IMG/VR virus record: IMGVR_UViG_3300032334_001815
Location: 1-27,677 of that record
Direction: 5' to 3' (one strand)
DNA: 27,677 nt
DNA from: a virus
The translations under genes and the position numbers were made by a program. Shown here one piece after another: positions 13,836 to 19,739 of the stretch. The stretch's first letter is position 1; every line of letters begins with the position of its first letter. Below the pieces are notes generated by a model that was given only the letters and a program-made list of their open reading frames with translations, was not told the DNA's origin and ran no database searches.

Positions 13836-13939
13836 TTTTTACCTCCGTTTAATACCTGTATTGTGTTTAAATCTTTAATGTTTGAGATTGTTTGCGTAAA
13901 TCCCTTTTCAGTTAATATTATCCTTACAATATCTTCCAT
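13832..13939 (-). CDS. Microprotein (35 aa)
   Basis: It starts 1 nt after the stop of the 42 aa frame upstream and ends in an ATGA overlap with the 136 aa gene. It reads MEDIVRIILTEKGFTQTISN and ends VLNGGKK; the last codons contain the Shine-Dalgarno of the next gene. The tight packing supports it as a real, coupled leader-type gene. No function is recognised. Confidence 0.45.
   Translation of the reverse strand: MEDIVRIILTEKGFTQTISNIKDLNTIQVLNGGKK
13842..13846 (-). promoter_or_regulatory. Strong Shine-Dalgarno of the 136 aa gene
   Basis: GGAGG on the minus strand with 6 nt to the ATG at 13835. It is embedded in the last codons of the 35 aa frame. Confidence 0.6.
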
Positions 13940-13940
13940 A

Positions 13941-14069
13941 TTATTTAATTTTTTTTATAAAAGAAACTAACATACGCCAGAAAGTAATCCGTTTATTCTT
14001 TTTAGTTGGCGGGAATCTACCACAATTACCCATACCATCATAATCCATACATTTAATAGTATCTAACAT
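13941..14069 (-). CDS. Microprotein (42 aa)
   Basis: The frame begins MLDTIKCMDYDGMGNCGRFP and ends in a basic helix (RMLVSFIKKIK). The segment CMDYDGMGNCGRFPP suggests a small Cys-pair fold. It starts 17 nt after the first tRNA-like unit and ends 1 nt before the next start, so it heads the four-gene unit 14069-12748. No homologue is recognised. Confidence 0.5.
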   Translation of the reverse strand: MLDTIKCMDYDGMGNCGRFPPTKKNKRITFWRMLVSFIKKIK

Positions 14070-14086
14070 AACTTTTTTTTATTTTG

Positions 14087-14255
14087 TAGTCAGAACAGGA
14101 TTTGAACCTGTACGATGATTGGGAACTGATTAACCCTGCTAATATTTTGATAGTTTAAACTTTGTTAAAAAATCAAGGAGTTTCACCTTCCAGCAAAATC
14201 ATCACAGCTGCGTCTACCAAGAGGACGCTTTGCGACCTCATTCCGCCACCTAACT
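14087..14255 (-). tRNA. tRNA-Leu-like unit with enlarged core (169 nt)
   Basis: The ends are tRNA-like: AGTTAGG pairs with TCTGACT, the discriminator is A, and the T arm is ACAGG-TTCAAAT-CCTGT. The D arm equals a canonical Leu D arm (GGCGGAAT...TGGTAGACGC) with a 20 nt hairpin inserted (GAGGTCGCAAAGCGTCCTCT). A possible anticodon stem CAGC/GCTG encloses 12 nt. About 60 extra nt precede the T arm, ending in AATCATCGT, which can pair with GTGATGATT in the anticodon-loop region. The anticodon cannot be assigned. It may be an intron-bearing, chimeric or decayed tRNA. Confidence 0.55.
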
Positions 14256-14256
14256 A

Positions 14257-14356
14257 TTTACTTGTCTTTCCAAGCTGTCAGATACTTCTATATCAATGAG
14301 GTAGATTGTTTTTAGTTCTGTCTATATGTTTTCTGGAACTCTACCAAAACCAAGTG
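14257..14356 (-). other. Spacer with a possible structured RNA
   Basis: No gene is seen in this 100 nt spacer between two tRNA-like units. It can fold: GGTAGA (14300-14305) with TCTACC (14340-14345), and GTTC (14315-14318) with GAAC (14336-14339). It could be tRNA debris or a processing signal. Confidence 0.3.
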
Positions 14357-14439
14357 TAGTCAGGACAGGATTCGAACCTATATGAGGGCTTACGACCTCG
14401 GATATTCTATTTACGACAACACCATGTCGCCACCTGACT
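14357..14439 (-). tRNA. tRNA-like unit with irregular core (83 nt)
   Basis: Acceptor AGTCAGG pairs perfectly with CCTGACT, and the discriminator is A. The T arm is ATAGG-TTCGAAT-CCTGT, with one weak pair. The D region forms CGACA/TGTCG. The centre has a hairpin GAGG-TCGTAAGC-CCTC extended by ATAT/ATAT, and no standard 5 bp anticodon stem with 7 nt loop is found at the expected place. The length fits a type II tRNA (Leu, Ser or Tyr) but the fold does not. It is a paralogue of the units at 14087 and 14727. Confidence 0.5.
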
Positions 14440-14463
14440 ATTTGAGTATCGTTATGTGTAATT

Positions 14464-14706
14464 TTAACTAACCTCGTAAATTTTTTCTTCTACTATTTTA
14501 TCAACACCGTTTGAATCTATAATCATACGAAAATTCTCTATCAACTTTTGACTATCTTCAAGTGTTGTACACCAATCTGTTCCGTTATTGTTAAACCCTA
14601 ATATATTGTAAGAGAGAATTTTCCATTCACCTTCAACAAACATTTGAGGAAAAAATTTACTTTTCCCACTTACATACTTTTCTTCTTTAATTCTGAATTT
14701 TTCCAT
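14464..14706 (-). CDS. Small phage protein inside the tRNA cluster (80 aa)
   Basis: The protein reads MEKFRIKEEKY at the start, then KFFPQMFVEGEWKILSYN and TLEDSQKLIENF. A beta hairpin followed by a helix is likely. I recall similar small proteins from other large phages, without function. A weak AAGGAA lies 2 nt before the ATG. It separates the second and third tRNA-like units. Confidence 0.6.
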   Translation of the reverse strand: MEKFRIKEEKYVSGKSKFFPQMFVEGEWKILSYNILGFNNNGTDWCTTLEDSQKLIENFRMIIDSNGVDKIVEEKIYEVS

Positions 14707-14726
14707 ATTCCTTTATTTAATTTTTG

Positions 14727-14833
14727 TAGCCAGGACAGGATTCGAACCTGTACGGTGCATTTCGTATTTCTACTTGTCCCTGGCATACTAACACCATACC
14801 AGCCTTGCGTCTAACCAATTCCGCCACCTAACT
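14727..14833 (-). tRNA. tRNA-Leu-like unit with irregular core (107 nt)
   Basis: Acceptor AGTTAGG pairs with CCTGGCT (two G-U pairs), and the discriminator is A. The D arm GGCGGAATTGGTTAGACGC is the Leu consensus. The T arm ACAGG-TTCGAAT-CCTGT is perfect. The next arm is CTGGTAT/ATGCCAG with a 9 nt loop, and the variable-arm hairpin is GTA-GAAA-TAC. An extra GAAATGCACCGT precedes the T arm, and its CACCGTA can pair with TATGGTG of the anticodon region. The anticodon is not assignable. It is about 20 nt longer than a normal tRNA-Leu. Confidence 0.6.
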
Positions 14834-14887
14834 AACCCCTTTGTTTATCTTCAGAGATCGGGTACTCTTGCACAACATTTAAGTTGT

Positions 14888-14965
14888 TGGTAGTTCCAGT
14901 AGGATTTGAACCTACGACCTTCTGATTAGAAATCAGACGCTGCTATCCAGCTGAGCTATGGAACC
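14888..14965 (-). tRNA. tRNA-Arg (UCU)
   Basis: Standard cloverleaf: acceptor GGTTCCA with TGGAACT (first pair G-U), D arm TAGCTCAGCTGGATAGCA, anticodon arm TCTGA-TTTCTAA-TCAGA with anticodon TCT, and T arm GTAGG-TTCAAAT-CCTAC. The discriminator is A, and CCA is encoded at 14890-14888, unlike in the tRNA-Met. AGA is a frequent Arg codon in this AT-rich sequence, so the tRNA matches phage codon use. It starts 5 nt after the stop of the HNH gene. Confidence 0.95.
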
Positions 14966-14970
14966 ATTTT

Positions 14971-15561
14971 TTATTTATATCTTTCTTTCCTTGCCGAATT
15001 CTTATTTTTAGATTTATAAGTATCTAATTGACTATCACAATTTGGACAAACCAACCTCAAATTATCCCTTCTATTATTAGCCGCATTTCCATCAATGTGA
15101 TCCATAATAAACACTAATTTTTTCCCATTCCATTCATCTTTAGAACCACATATTAAACAACAATTATTTTGTTCTTTTAAAATATCAGGTTTAAAAGTTT
15201 TATAACTAAAATTAGTTCTTTGATAATTTTCACCACCCTTTAAAAATAATTCATACTTATCTTTATGTTGTTTTTCTTGTTGACATTTAAAAGAACAATA
15301 TTTATTTAACTTATTTGAGTATTCAATAAAGATATTTTCACAATTTAAACAAACACCTTCACTATATTCAATTTTACTTACACCTTTATTAAAATGCTCA
15401 TCATCACTCACTACTCTTCTCTTTTCAAGGGAAAGTCCCATCCTAAGAGCCGCTTTTTTAATTGCAGAACCAGAAACATTATACAATTTACCAATACTCT
15501 CATATGACATTTTTTTATTTAATATCATATCTTCCAAATCTTCTTTATTATATTTACCCAT
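14971..15561 (-). CDS. HNH homing-type endonuclease (196 aa)
   Basis: A helix-turn-helix (MSYESIGKLYNVSGSAIKKA, residues 18-37) is followed by a Cys4 zinc site (C71, C74, C89, C93) and an HNH domain: CCLICG, then IMDHIDGNAANNRRDNLRL (about 152-170), then CPNC. The DH...N...N pattern and flanking CxxC pairs are complete, so it is likely active. The gene lies between a 5' tRNA fragment and the intact tRNA-Arg, mirroring the other endonuclease at 11964. A TATTTAT box lies 4 nt before its ATG. Confidence 0.85.
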   Translation of the reverse strand: MGKYNKEDLEDMILNKKMSYESIGKLYNVSGSAIKKAALRMGLSLEKRRVVSDDEHFNKGVSKIEYSEGVCLNCENIFIEYSNKLNKYCSFKCQQEKQHKDKYELFLKGGENYQRTNFSYKTFKPDILKEQNNCCLICGSKDEWNGKKLVFIMDHIDGNAANNRRDNLRLVCPNCDSQLDTYKSKNKNSARKERYK

Positions 15562-15565
15562 ACAT

Positions 15566-15572
15566 ATAAATA
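15566..15572 (-). promoter_or_regulatory. TATTTAT box, 4 nt before ATG
   Basis: The minus strand reads AGCTATTTAT, then ATGT, then the ATG of the HNH gene. It is located between the tRNA fragment and the gene. Confidence 0.6.
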
Positions 15573-15615
15573 GCTAATAAATAAAAATGTATAGAGCACT
15601 TATTTTTTTTTATAT

Positions 15616-15641
15616 TGCTTTATCCGTTAAGCTATAGGACC
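15616..15641 (-). pseudogene. 5' fragment of a tRNA (acceptor strand and D arm)
   Basis: GGTCCTA followed by TAGCTTAACGGATAAAGCA matches tRNA positions 1-26 (acceptor 5' strand and complete D arm). The sequence then becomes A-rich (ATATAAAAAAAAA) with no anticodon arm. The identity of the lost tRNA cannot be read. It lies 7 nt after the stop of a 32 aa frame and about 50 nt before the HNH start. Confidence 0.65.
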
Positions 15642-15648
15642 ATTTCCT

Positions 15649-15747
15649 TTACAAAACAAAAAACAAACCCAAAGCAATTATTGCCGCAAAATAAACTAAT
15701 AACGCAATCACTGCAAACATTTCTTTCTTTTTTTCTTCTCTATTCAT
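15649..15747 (-). CDS. Single-span membrane microprotein (32 aa)
   Basis: The frame reads a charged start MNREEKKKE, then a hydrophobic span FAVIALLVYFAAIIALGLFF. A TATTTAT box lies 5 nt before the ATG. Small one-span proteins of phages include lysis regulators and anti-superinfection factors, but nothing here decides between them. The good hydrophobic pattern and the box support a real gene. Confidence 0.55.
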   Translation of the reverse strand: MNREEKKKEMFAVIALLVYFAAIIALGLFFVL

Positions 15748-15752
15748 AATCT

Positions 15753-15759
15753 ATAAATA
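15753..15759 (-). promoter_or_regulatory. TATTTAT box, 5 nt before ATG
   Basis: The minus strand reads TAATATTTAT, then AGATT, then the ATG at 15747. It abuts the stop codon of the upstream secreted protein. Confidence 0.5.
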
Positions 15760-16146
15760 TTAATTAACTCCCATACTTACATACCAACAACTATATTGGG
15801 TATCATATTCAATCTTAGCCACACTCCTACCATTATAATACCTACCATTACTATTTTTAGTAAAACCATTACTATATAAAGCCCTTTCGTAATCACTATA
15901 TGTAGCATTCTTCATAGTATAAACATATACCGCACAAATATTGTTTTTTGTGAAATAATAAACTTTATACTCCGTTGATGATGAAGCTCCTAAATAATAA
16001 TCCCCATCCTTATCATACCCTTCTGTGAGGATATAACCCTTCAAGTTCATCTCATATTTAATATCCCTAAAAGAGAACCCTACATAGTTCTGTGCCTGTG
16101 CCGATAATCCAATTACCAACAACAAAAATAATACTATTTTTTTCAT
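15760..16146 (-). CDS. Secreted protein with signal peptide (128 aa)
   Basis: The signal peptide MKKIVLFLLLVIGLSAQAQ has a likely cleavage after A-Q-A, typical of Flavobacteriia. The mature domain is Tyr-rich (YYLGASSSTEYKVYYFTKNN, then SDYERALYSNGF) and of alternating strands. It resembles small exported proteins of Bacteroidota but I cannot name a family. It is coupled to another secreted protein encoded 2 nt upstream. The probable location is the periplasm or outside. Confidence 0.65.
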   Translation of the reverse strand: MKKIVLFLLLVIGLSAQAQNYVGFSFRDIKYEMNLKGYILTEGYDKDGDYYLGASSSTEYKVYYFTKNNICAVYVYTMKNATYSDYERALYSNGFTKNSNGRYYNGRSVAKIEYDTQYSCWYVSMGVN

Positions 16147-16148
16147 TT

Positions 16149-16529
16149 TTATCTAATTTTTTCTACTTCAATTGCTACTATCTTTCTTGTTAAATAATCA
16201 AGATGAATAGTAAAATACCTCACAACCTCAAACTTATCAAATTGTCCTATAACAATCATATACCCACCATTGAAACTATCAACAAACTTGGTTATTAAAC
16301 CAGAATCCGAATAATTCCTAACTAAGTATGTATGAACCTCTTTCTTAGTATGTTTTACCTTATCCCACTCAACACCTACTCTTATTATACTAACCTCATT
16401 TGATAAGAGATTATTTAAGTTAAACCCCTTAAAACCATTAACATATACATTCACATCAACCTTTTTATGAACATTCTTTACCTGTCCAAAACCAATCAAC
16501 GGAAACAATATTAATATTAAATATCTCAC
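16149..16529 (-). CDS. Secreted protein with signal peptide (126 aa)
   Basis: The signal peptide MRYLILILFPLIGFGQ ends in G-F-G-Q, a typical flavobacterial cleavage region. The mature part is beta-rich (VDVNVYVNGFKGFN, GGYMIVIGQFDKFEVVRYF). It has a good host-type promoter (TTTG-N20-TATCTTTG) so close to the ATG that the leader is only a few nt. It forms a pair with the next secreted protein. Function is unknown; acting at the infected cell surface is an inference. Confidence 0.65.
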   Translation of the reverse strand: MRYLILILFPLIGFGQVKNVHKKVDVNVYVNGFKGFNLNNLLSNEVSIIRVGVEWDKVKHTKKEVHTYLVRNYSDSGLITKFVDSFNGGYMIVIGQFDKFEVVRYFTIHLDYLTRKIVAIEVEKIR

Positions 16530-16533
16530 CCAA

Positions 16534-16565
16534 CAAAGATAATGAAAATATTTTGATAAATCAAA
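16534..16565 (-). promoter_or_regulatory. Host-type promoter of the secreted-protein pair
   Basis: Minus strand TTTG (16565-16562), 20 nt, TATCTTTG (16541-16534). The ATG at 16529 is only 4 nt behind the -7 element, so the mRNA may be nearly leaderless. Confidence 0.7.
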
Positions 16566-17078
16566 TTATAATTCATTTTCCCAATTATTAGGAATACCAT
16601 TACCTAATTCATTCATAATTCTAGCTTTAACCATAGAACCACTTGTAGCCATAGAACCATCTGAAATCACACCTGTAGCCATAGAACCATTTGAAACCGC
16701 ACCTGAATATGAATATGTATATCTTCGCCTAATATTTTCAGGGATAAGTTTATCTTGTTCCAATTTTTTATGTGCTTTATAAATTGTTAATCTTGATGCT
16801 CTAACCCTTTGATCATCACGTATAAGAAAAGTTTCTCCCATTTCAACAAAACTTGCATAAGGATGATTACTAATCCACAATTCAGTATCACCTAAATAAG
16901 CACTATGATCACTAATTCTGGTAAAACTATGTTCATTCATCAATTGATTTAACCTCAAATCCCATTCCTTAGAATATCTATAATTCATTGAGGAATAACT
17001 TAGATTAAAAAATATCTTTAACTTTATTTTAAAATCTTTAAACCAACTAAAATCTATGTATATTGTATCTTTTGACAT
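16566..17078 (-). CDS. Unknown protein with GSMAT repeats and NG.P..W..E tail (170 aa)
   Basis: The first 115 residues form an unknown domain (IYIDFSWFKDFKIKLKIFFN, then AYLGDTELWISNHPYASF). Next is a low-complexity stretch with the ten-residue repeat GSMATGVISD (2.4 copies), encoded by a 30 nt tandem repeat. The protein ends MNELGNGIPNNWENEL, the tail shared with four other proteins. Upstream is GTTG-N20-TATCTTTA, one base off the host-type promoter. Function is unknown. Confidence 0.6.
   Translation of the reverse strand: MSKDTIYIDFSWFKDFKIKLKIFFNLSYSSMNYRYSKEWDLRLNQLMNEHSFTRISDHSAYLGDTELWISNHPYASFVEMGETFLIRDDQRVRASRLTIYKAHKKLEQDKLIPENIRRRYTYSYSGAVSNGSMATGVISDGSMATSGSMVKARIMNELGNGIPNNWENEL
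16644..16703. repeat. 30 nt tandem repeat (two full copies plus a partial one)
   Basis: Two adjacent 30 nt units beginning TGTAGCCATAGAACCAT are present at 16644-16673 and 16674-16703, with a partial copy before them. The units differ by three bases and keep the reading frame, giving the GSMAT... repeat of the 170 aa protein. Confidence 0.7.
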
Positions 17079-17082
17079 AACA

Positions 17083-17114
17083 TAAAGATATGAAATCTAA
17101 TTTAATATATCAAC
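17083..17114 (-). promoter_or_regulatory. Host-type promoter (one mismatch) of the 170 aa gene
   Basis: Minus strand GTTG (17114-17111), 20 nt, TATCTTTA (17090-17083), directly before the ATG at 17078. Confidence 0.45.
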
Positions 17115-17246
17115 ATCATTTTTAATGTATTCTTTTTCGTATTCTAATAATTCTTTAGCTTTAATATAAACATCAGCCACATCAATTGCTCTGAGATTAT
17201 TTTCTTGAATAATCCATCCCATAAGGATTTCTAAAGGTGTTTCCAT
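17097..17246 (-). CDS. Small acidic helical protein (49 aa)
   Basis: The frame reads METPLEILMGWIIQENNLRA, then a long helix with KAKELLEYEKEYIK. It is acidic and probably a helical hairpin. It diverges from the FkbM-type gene, with 59 nt between the starts. The stop overlaps the promoter region of the 170 aa gene. No homologue is recognised. Confidence 0.5.
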   Translation of the reverse strand: METPLEILMGWIIQENNLRAIDVADVYIKAKELLEYEKEYIKNDVDILN

Positions 17247-17305
17247 ATATTAAAATAATAAATACTGACTATTTAAAAATCAACTAAAATGGTTATTATT
17301 TAAGT

Positions 17306-18040
17306 ATGAATAATAATCCGTTATCAGTAATTGAAGGTAGATGGGGTATGATAACCTATCTTAATACTGATGTATATATAGGTCAAAGCATATTAAACTA
17401 TGGTGAATATAATCCAGATGAAACCGAATTTTTAATTAAAATTACAGGTGATGGTTTATTTATTGATATTGGTGCAAATATTGGAACAATATCACAAGCT
17501 TTAATTGCTTCAAATAAGAATGTTATTTCATTCGAACCTCAATCATATTTGTATAAAATATTGAGTTATAATTGTAAAAATGAATCATACCAAGTAGCTT
17601 TGGGATCTTATAGTGGAATTACATCAATCCCTAAAATTAATTATAAAACAATGTCTAATTTTGGTGGTGTATCAATTAATGATGAATCTTTAATTAGAGA
17701 AAAGATTGAAATAAAAACTTTAGATAGTTATAATTTTAATAATGTGGATGTTATTAAGATTGATGTTGAAGGTTATGAAGAAGAAGTATTGAGGGGTTCT
17801 ATTAAAACAATAGAAAGATGTAAGCCAATACTTTATATTGAGGATGATAGACACGATAAATCAGAATCTATATATAGCTTTTTAAAATCTTTAGGGTATG
17901 AATGGGTTAAACACGAACCAACTTTATTTAGGGTTAATAATTTCTTCAATAATCAAAAATTGATTTGGGATAACAATTATAAATCAGATAATATTGTTTG
18001 TTGGTGTAATGAAAAACAAAAGGAGTTAATTTTTACTTAA
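17306..18040 (+). CDS. FkbM family methyltransferase (244 aa)
   Basis: The SAM-binding motif FIDIGANIGTIS (about residues 52-63) is followed by VISFEPQSYLYKIL (73-86) and the FkbM hallmark DVIKIDVEGYEEEVLRG (148-164), then ILYIEDD. The length matches a single Methyltransf_21 domain. Members usually O-methylate sugars or small molecules. It is one of the few plus-strand genes and ends at a bidirectional terminator. A role in modifying host surface glycans or a phage product is plausible. A partial box (CTATTTA) lies upstream. Confidence 0.88.
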   Translation: MNNNPLSVIEGRWGMITYLNTDVYIGQSILNYGEYNPDETEFLIKITGDGLFIDIGANIGTISQALIASNKNVISFEPQSYLYKILSYNCKNESYQVALGSYSGITSIPKINYKTMSNFGGVSINDESLIREKIEIKTLDSYNFNNVDVIKIDVEGYEEEVLRGSIKTIERCKPILYIEDDRHDKSESIYSFLKSLGYEWVKHEPTLFRVNNFFNNQKLIWDNNYKSDNIVCWCNEKQKELIFT

Positions 18041-18048
18041 CTCCTTTT
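18018..18048. terminator. Bidirectional terminator between convergent genes
   Basis: A perfect 12 bp stem (AAAAGGAGTTAA with TTAACTCCTTTT) encloses a 7 nt loop and has A and U tracts on both sides. It serves the FkbM gene (+) and the GIY-YIG gene (-), and overlaps the end of the former. Confidence 0.85.
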
Positions 18049-18054
18049 ATAATT

Positions 18055-18654
18055 TTAACTACCCATAGTATTTGACTTTTTCTTACAATTGTCAAAATGC
18101 CATCTATAAGCATTTGTTGGTTGAGCCATCATACCACAATGAGGACATTCAATTTTATTTTTAGGTCTTTTATATCCTTCAGTATTTAATCTCGGCTTCC
18201 TCATTTTTTCTTTCGCTTCTTCAGTATGTTTATGTCCTGTAATAGTTTTAGATAGTTTTTGTTTATATTCTTCAGTCCAAACACGCCCTGGTTTTCCTTT
18301 CTTGTTTAAAGATAATTGAAAACTTCTAATTTTTTCTTTTGTTTTTTCTTTAACAATAATACCAGTCCCACCATCACCACCATCCGTTTGATTTGATAAA
18401 CAACCAAGATTTTTGTCATGCCTACCATATAAACATATAAGTTCTTTTTCTTTTACACAAGCTTCTTCCCAAGTCATATCATCCATAATAATATCAACCC
18501 TATAATCAGTAATTTTAACTATGTTTAACCAATGATTATTTCTATGTTTTTTACTATGAGCACGAGGGTAAGTTCCTTCATGTGAATTGTCCCCAATACC
18601 AATATAAAAAGGTTCGTTCTTGTCTAATCTTATATGTCTATATATGTAAGCCAT
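18055..18654 (-). CDS. GIY-YIG homing-type endonuclease with NUMOD3 and zinc finger (199 aa)
   Basis: The GIY-YIG core appears as YIYRHIRL...PFYIGIG (residues 3-22), the catalytic Arg region as RAHSKKHRNNHW and the catalytic Glu region as EACVKEKELI. The NQTDGGDGG segment follows, then NUMOD3-like helices (TKEKIRSFQLSLNKKGKPG, TEEAKEKMRK). A C-terminal CPHC....H....C finger ends the protein. This is the layout of free-standing phage homing endonucleases. It starts 2 nt after the stop of the membrane protein and may have inserted behind it. Confidence 0.85.
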   Translation of the reverse strand: MAYIYRHIRLDKNEPFYIGIGDNSHEGTYPRAHSKKHRNNHWLNIVKITDYRVDIIMDDMTWEEACVKEKELICLYGRHDKNLGCLSNQTDGGDGGTGIIVKEKTKEKIRSFQLSLNKKGKPGRVWTEEYKQKLSKTITGHKHTEEAKEKMRKPRLNTEGYKRPKNKIECPHCGMMAQPTNAYRWHFDNCKKKSNTMGS

Positions 18655-18656
18655 AA

Positions 18657-19094
18657 TTAAATGTTTGCTGGTGCATTTCTTTTAGCGATAATTGCTTCAA
18701 CTGAATCATCTTCCTCATCTACCTTAGCAATTAACATCTTATCTCTATCTTCAGAATTGAACCAGTAATCAACTACTTTGTTTAAATTACCGACAAATGC
18801 TCCTAATAAAATAAGTAACATTTCTTTCCAAGATTCATTGATTAAAATACCGAAAAATACTGCTGAGTTGATACCTGCAATAATAAAGAAGAATAAGAAT
18901 AATACTATTAAAGTAATTCTCCATCTGTTATTTTGCATACCTTGAAGCATGTAGTAGAATCTGTTTTTGTCATCTACTTTAACGAAGTCCGATTTTCCTA
19001 AACCTAAAAACTTCTTAACTTTGTTTTCTTTTTGTTCCATAACTTTTTCTGTTGGTTGAGCAATTATTGGCTCTTGTTCTTTATTGTTTTTCAT
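18657..19094 (-). CDS. Membrane protein, possible holin (145 aa)
   Basis: A charged N-terminal 45 residues precede two hydrophobic segments (ITLIVLFLFFFIIAGINSAV, then EMLLILLGAFVGNLNK). A soluble acidic tail starts with the segment VVDYWFNSED. The pattern of a membrane segment followed by a Y-(W/Y)-F-x-S motif is common in phage holin-like proteins of large phages. Two lysis enzymes lie 5 kb away, and none of the other small membrane proteins fits better. A TATTTAT box 4 nt before the ATG suggests late expression. The holin call is tentative. Confidence 0.5.
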   Translation of the reverse strand: MKNNKEQEPIIAQPTEKVMEQKENKVKKFLGLGKSDFVKVDDKNRFYYMLQGMQNNRWRITLIVLFLFFFIIAGINSAVFFGILINESWKEMLLILLGAFVGNLNKVVDYWFNSEDRDKMLIAKVDEEDDSVEAIIAKRNAPANI

Positions 19095-19098
19095 ACCA

Positions 19099-19105
19099 AT
19101 AAATA
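19099..19105 (-). promoter_or_regulatory. TATTTAT box, 4 nt before ATG
   Basis: The minus strand reads AACTATTTAT, then TGGT, then the ATG of the possible holin at 19094. Confidence 0.6.
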
Positions 19106-19114
19106 GTTAAATAT

Positions 19115-19735
19115 TTAATATTGGTTTATATCAATTCCAAACTTAGCTTTAAACTCTTCAGGTGTGATTTGTTTACCTTCAGGTTTGCTTGTGTTTGTAT
19201 ATAACATAATACTTACCCATTTACCAGTTGATAAAGATTTAACACCTTTAACACAATGTGTAGGAACATGTAAGCTATTTTGTGGTTTATTACAACTTGA
19301 GAAATCATTGAAACAGAATATTAATAAACTATCTGTTTGTGACATCGCTCTAATTGTTGTTTCTTGTTGTTTCCAAATACCTCTATTCAATTCTTTTGTT
19401 TGTGGAACACAATTGTAATATCTGAATGTTAATTCATCATACATACAATTATTAGCAAAGTCCTCAGCATTAGCCAAATGTCCTTTATCATAACCTGATT
19501 TAAGATATTCAGCGTCAGTTTGACAAGAAATAGGTAAATCATTTTTAAATCTGAAACCCGCTCTTGAACAATCACCTCCACCTTTATACAACTTATAAGT
19601 TAAAATAATAGGATTTTTGTGTGATTTGCTAAAATAACTGGTGTAATTTGATACATATATTGTTGTATCAATCTTGTTTGCTTGCCCAAATACCAATAAG
19701 GGTAGCATAAATAATAATGTAATTAGTTTTTTCAT
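19115..19735 (-). CDS. Secreted DNA/RNA non-specific endonuclease (206 aa)
   Basis: The signal peptide MKKLITLLFMLPLLVFGQ is followed by a NUC1-type nuclease. The DRGH motif appears as YDKGHLANAEDF (catalytic His86), and the metal-site block as NCVPQTKELNRGIWKQQE with Asn117 and Glu125. These residues are complete, so activity is likely. I chose the ATG at 19735 over the in-frame ATG at 19741 because the latter lies inside the TATTTAT box. Export implies action in the periplasm or outside, for example on incoming phage DNA or free DNA (inference). Confidence 0.88.
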   Translation of the reverse strand: MKKLITLLFMLPLLVFGQANKIDTTIYVSNYTSYFSKSHKNPIILTYKLYKGGGDCSRAGFRFKNDLPISCQTDAEYLKSGYDKGHLANAEDFANNCMYDELTFRYYNCVPQTKELNRGIWKQQETTIRAMSQTDSLLIFCFNDFSSCNKPQNSLHVPTHCVKGVKSLSTGKWVSIMLYTNTSKPEGKQITPEEFKAKFGIDINQY

Positions 19736-19739
19736 ATCC

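Noticed and set aside
14087-14255. tRNA with a group I intron
   Set aside because: The extra sequence is too short for a group I intron and no P/Q/R/S core elements are visible; a smaller unknown insertion remains possible.
16644-16703. CRISPR-like repeat
   Set aside because: The copies are directly adjacent with no spacers and encode an in-frame peptide repeat.
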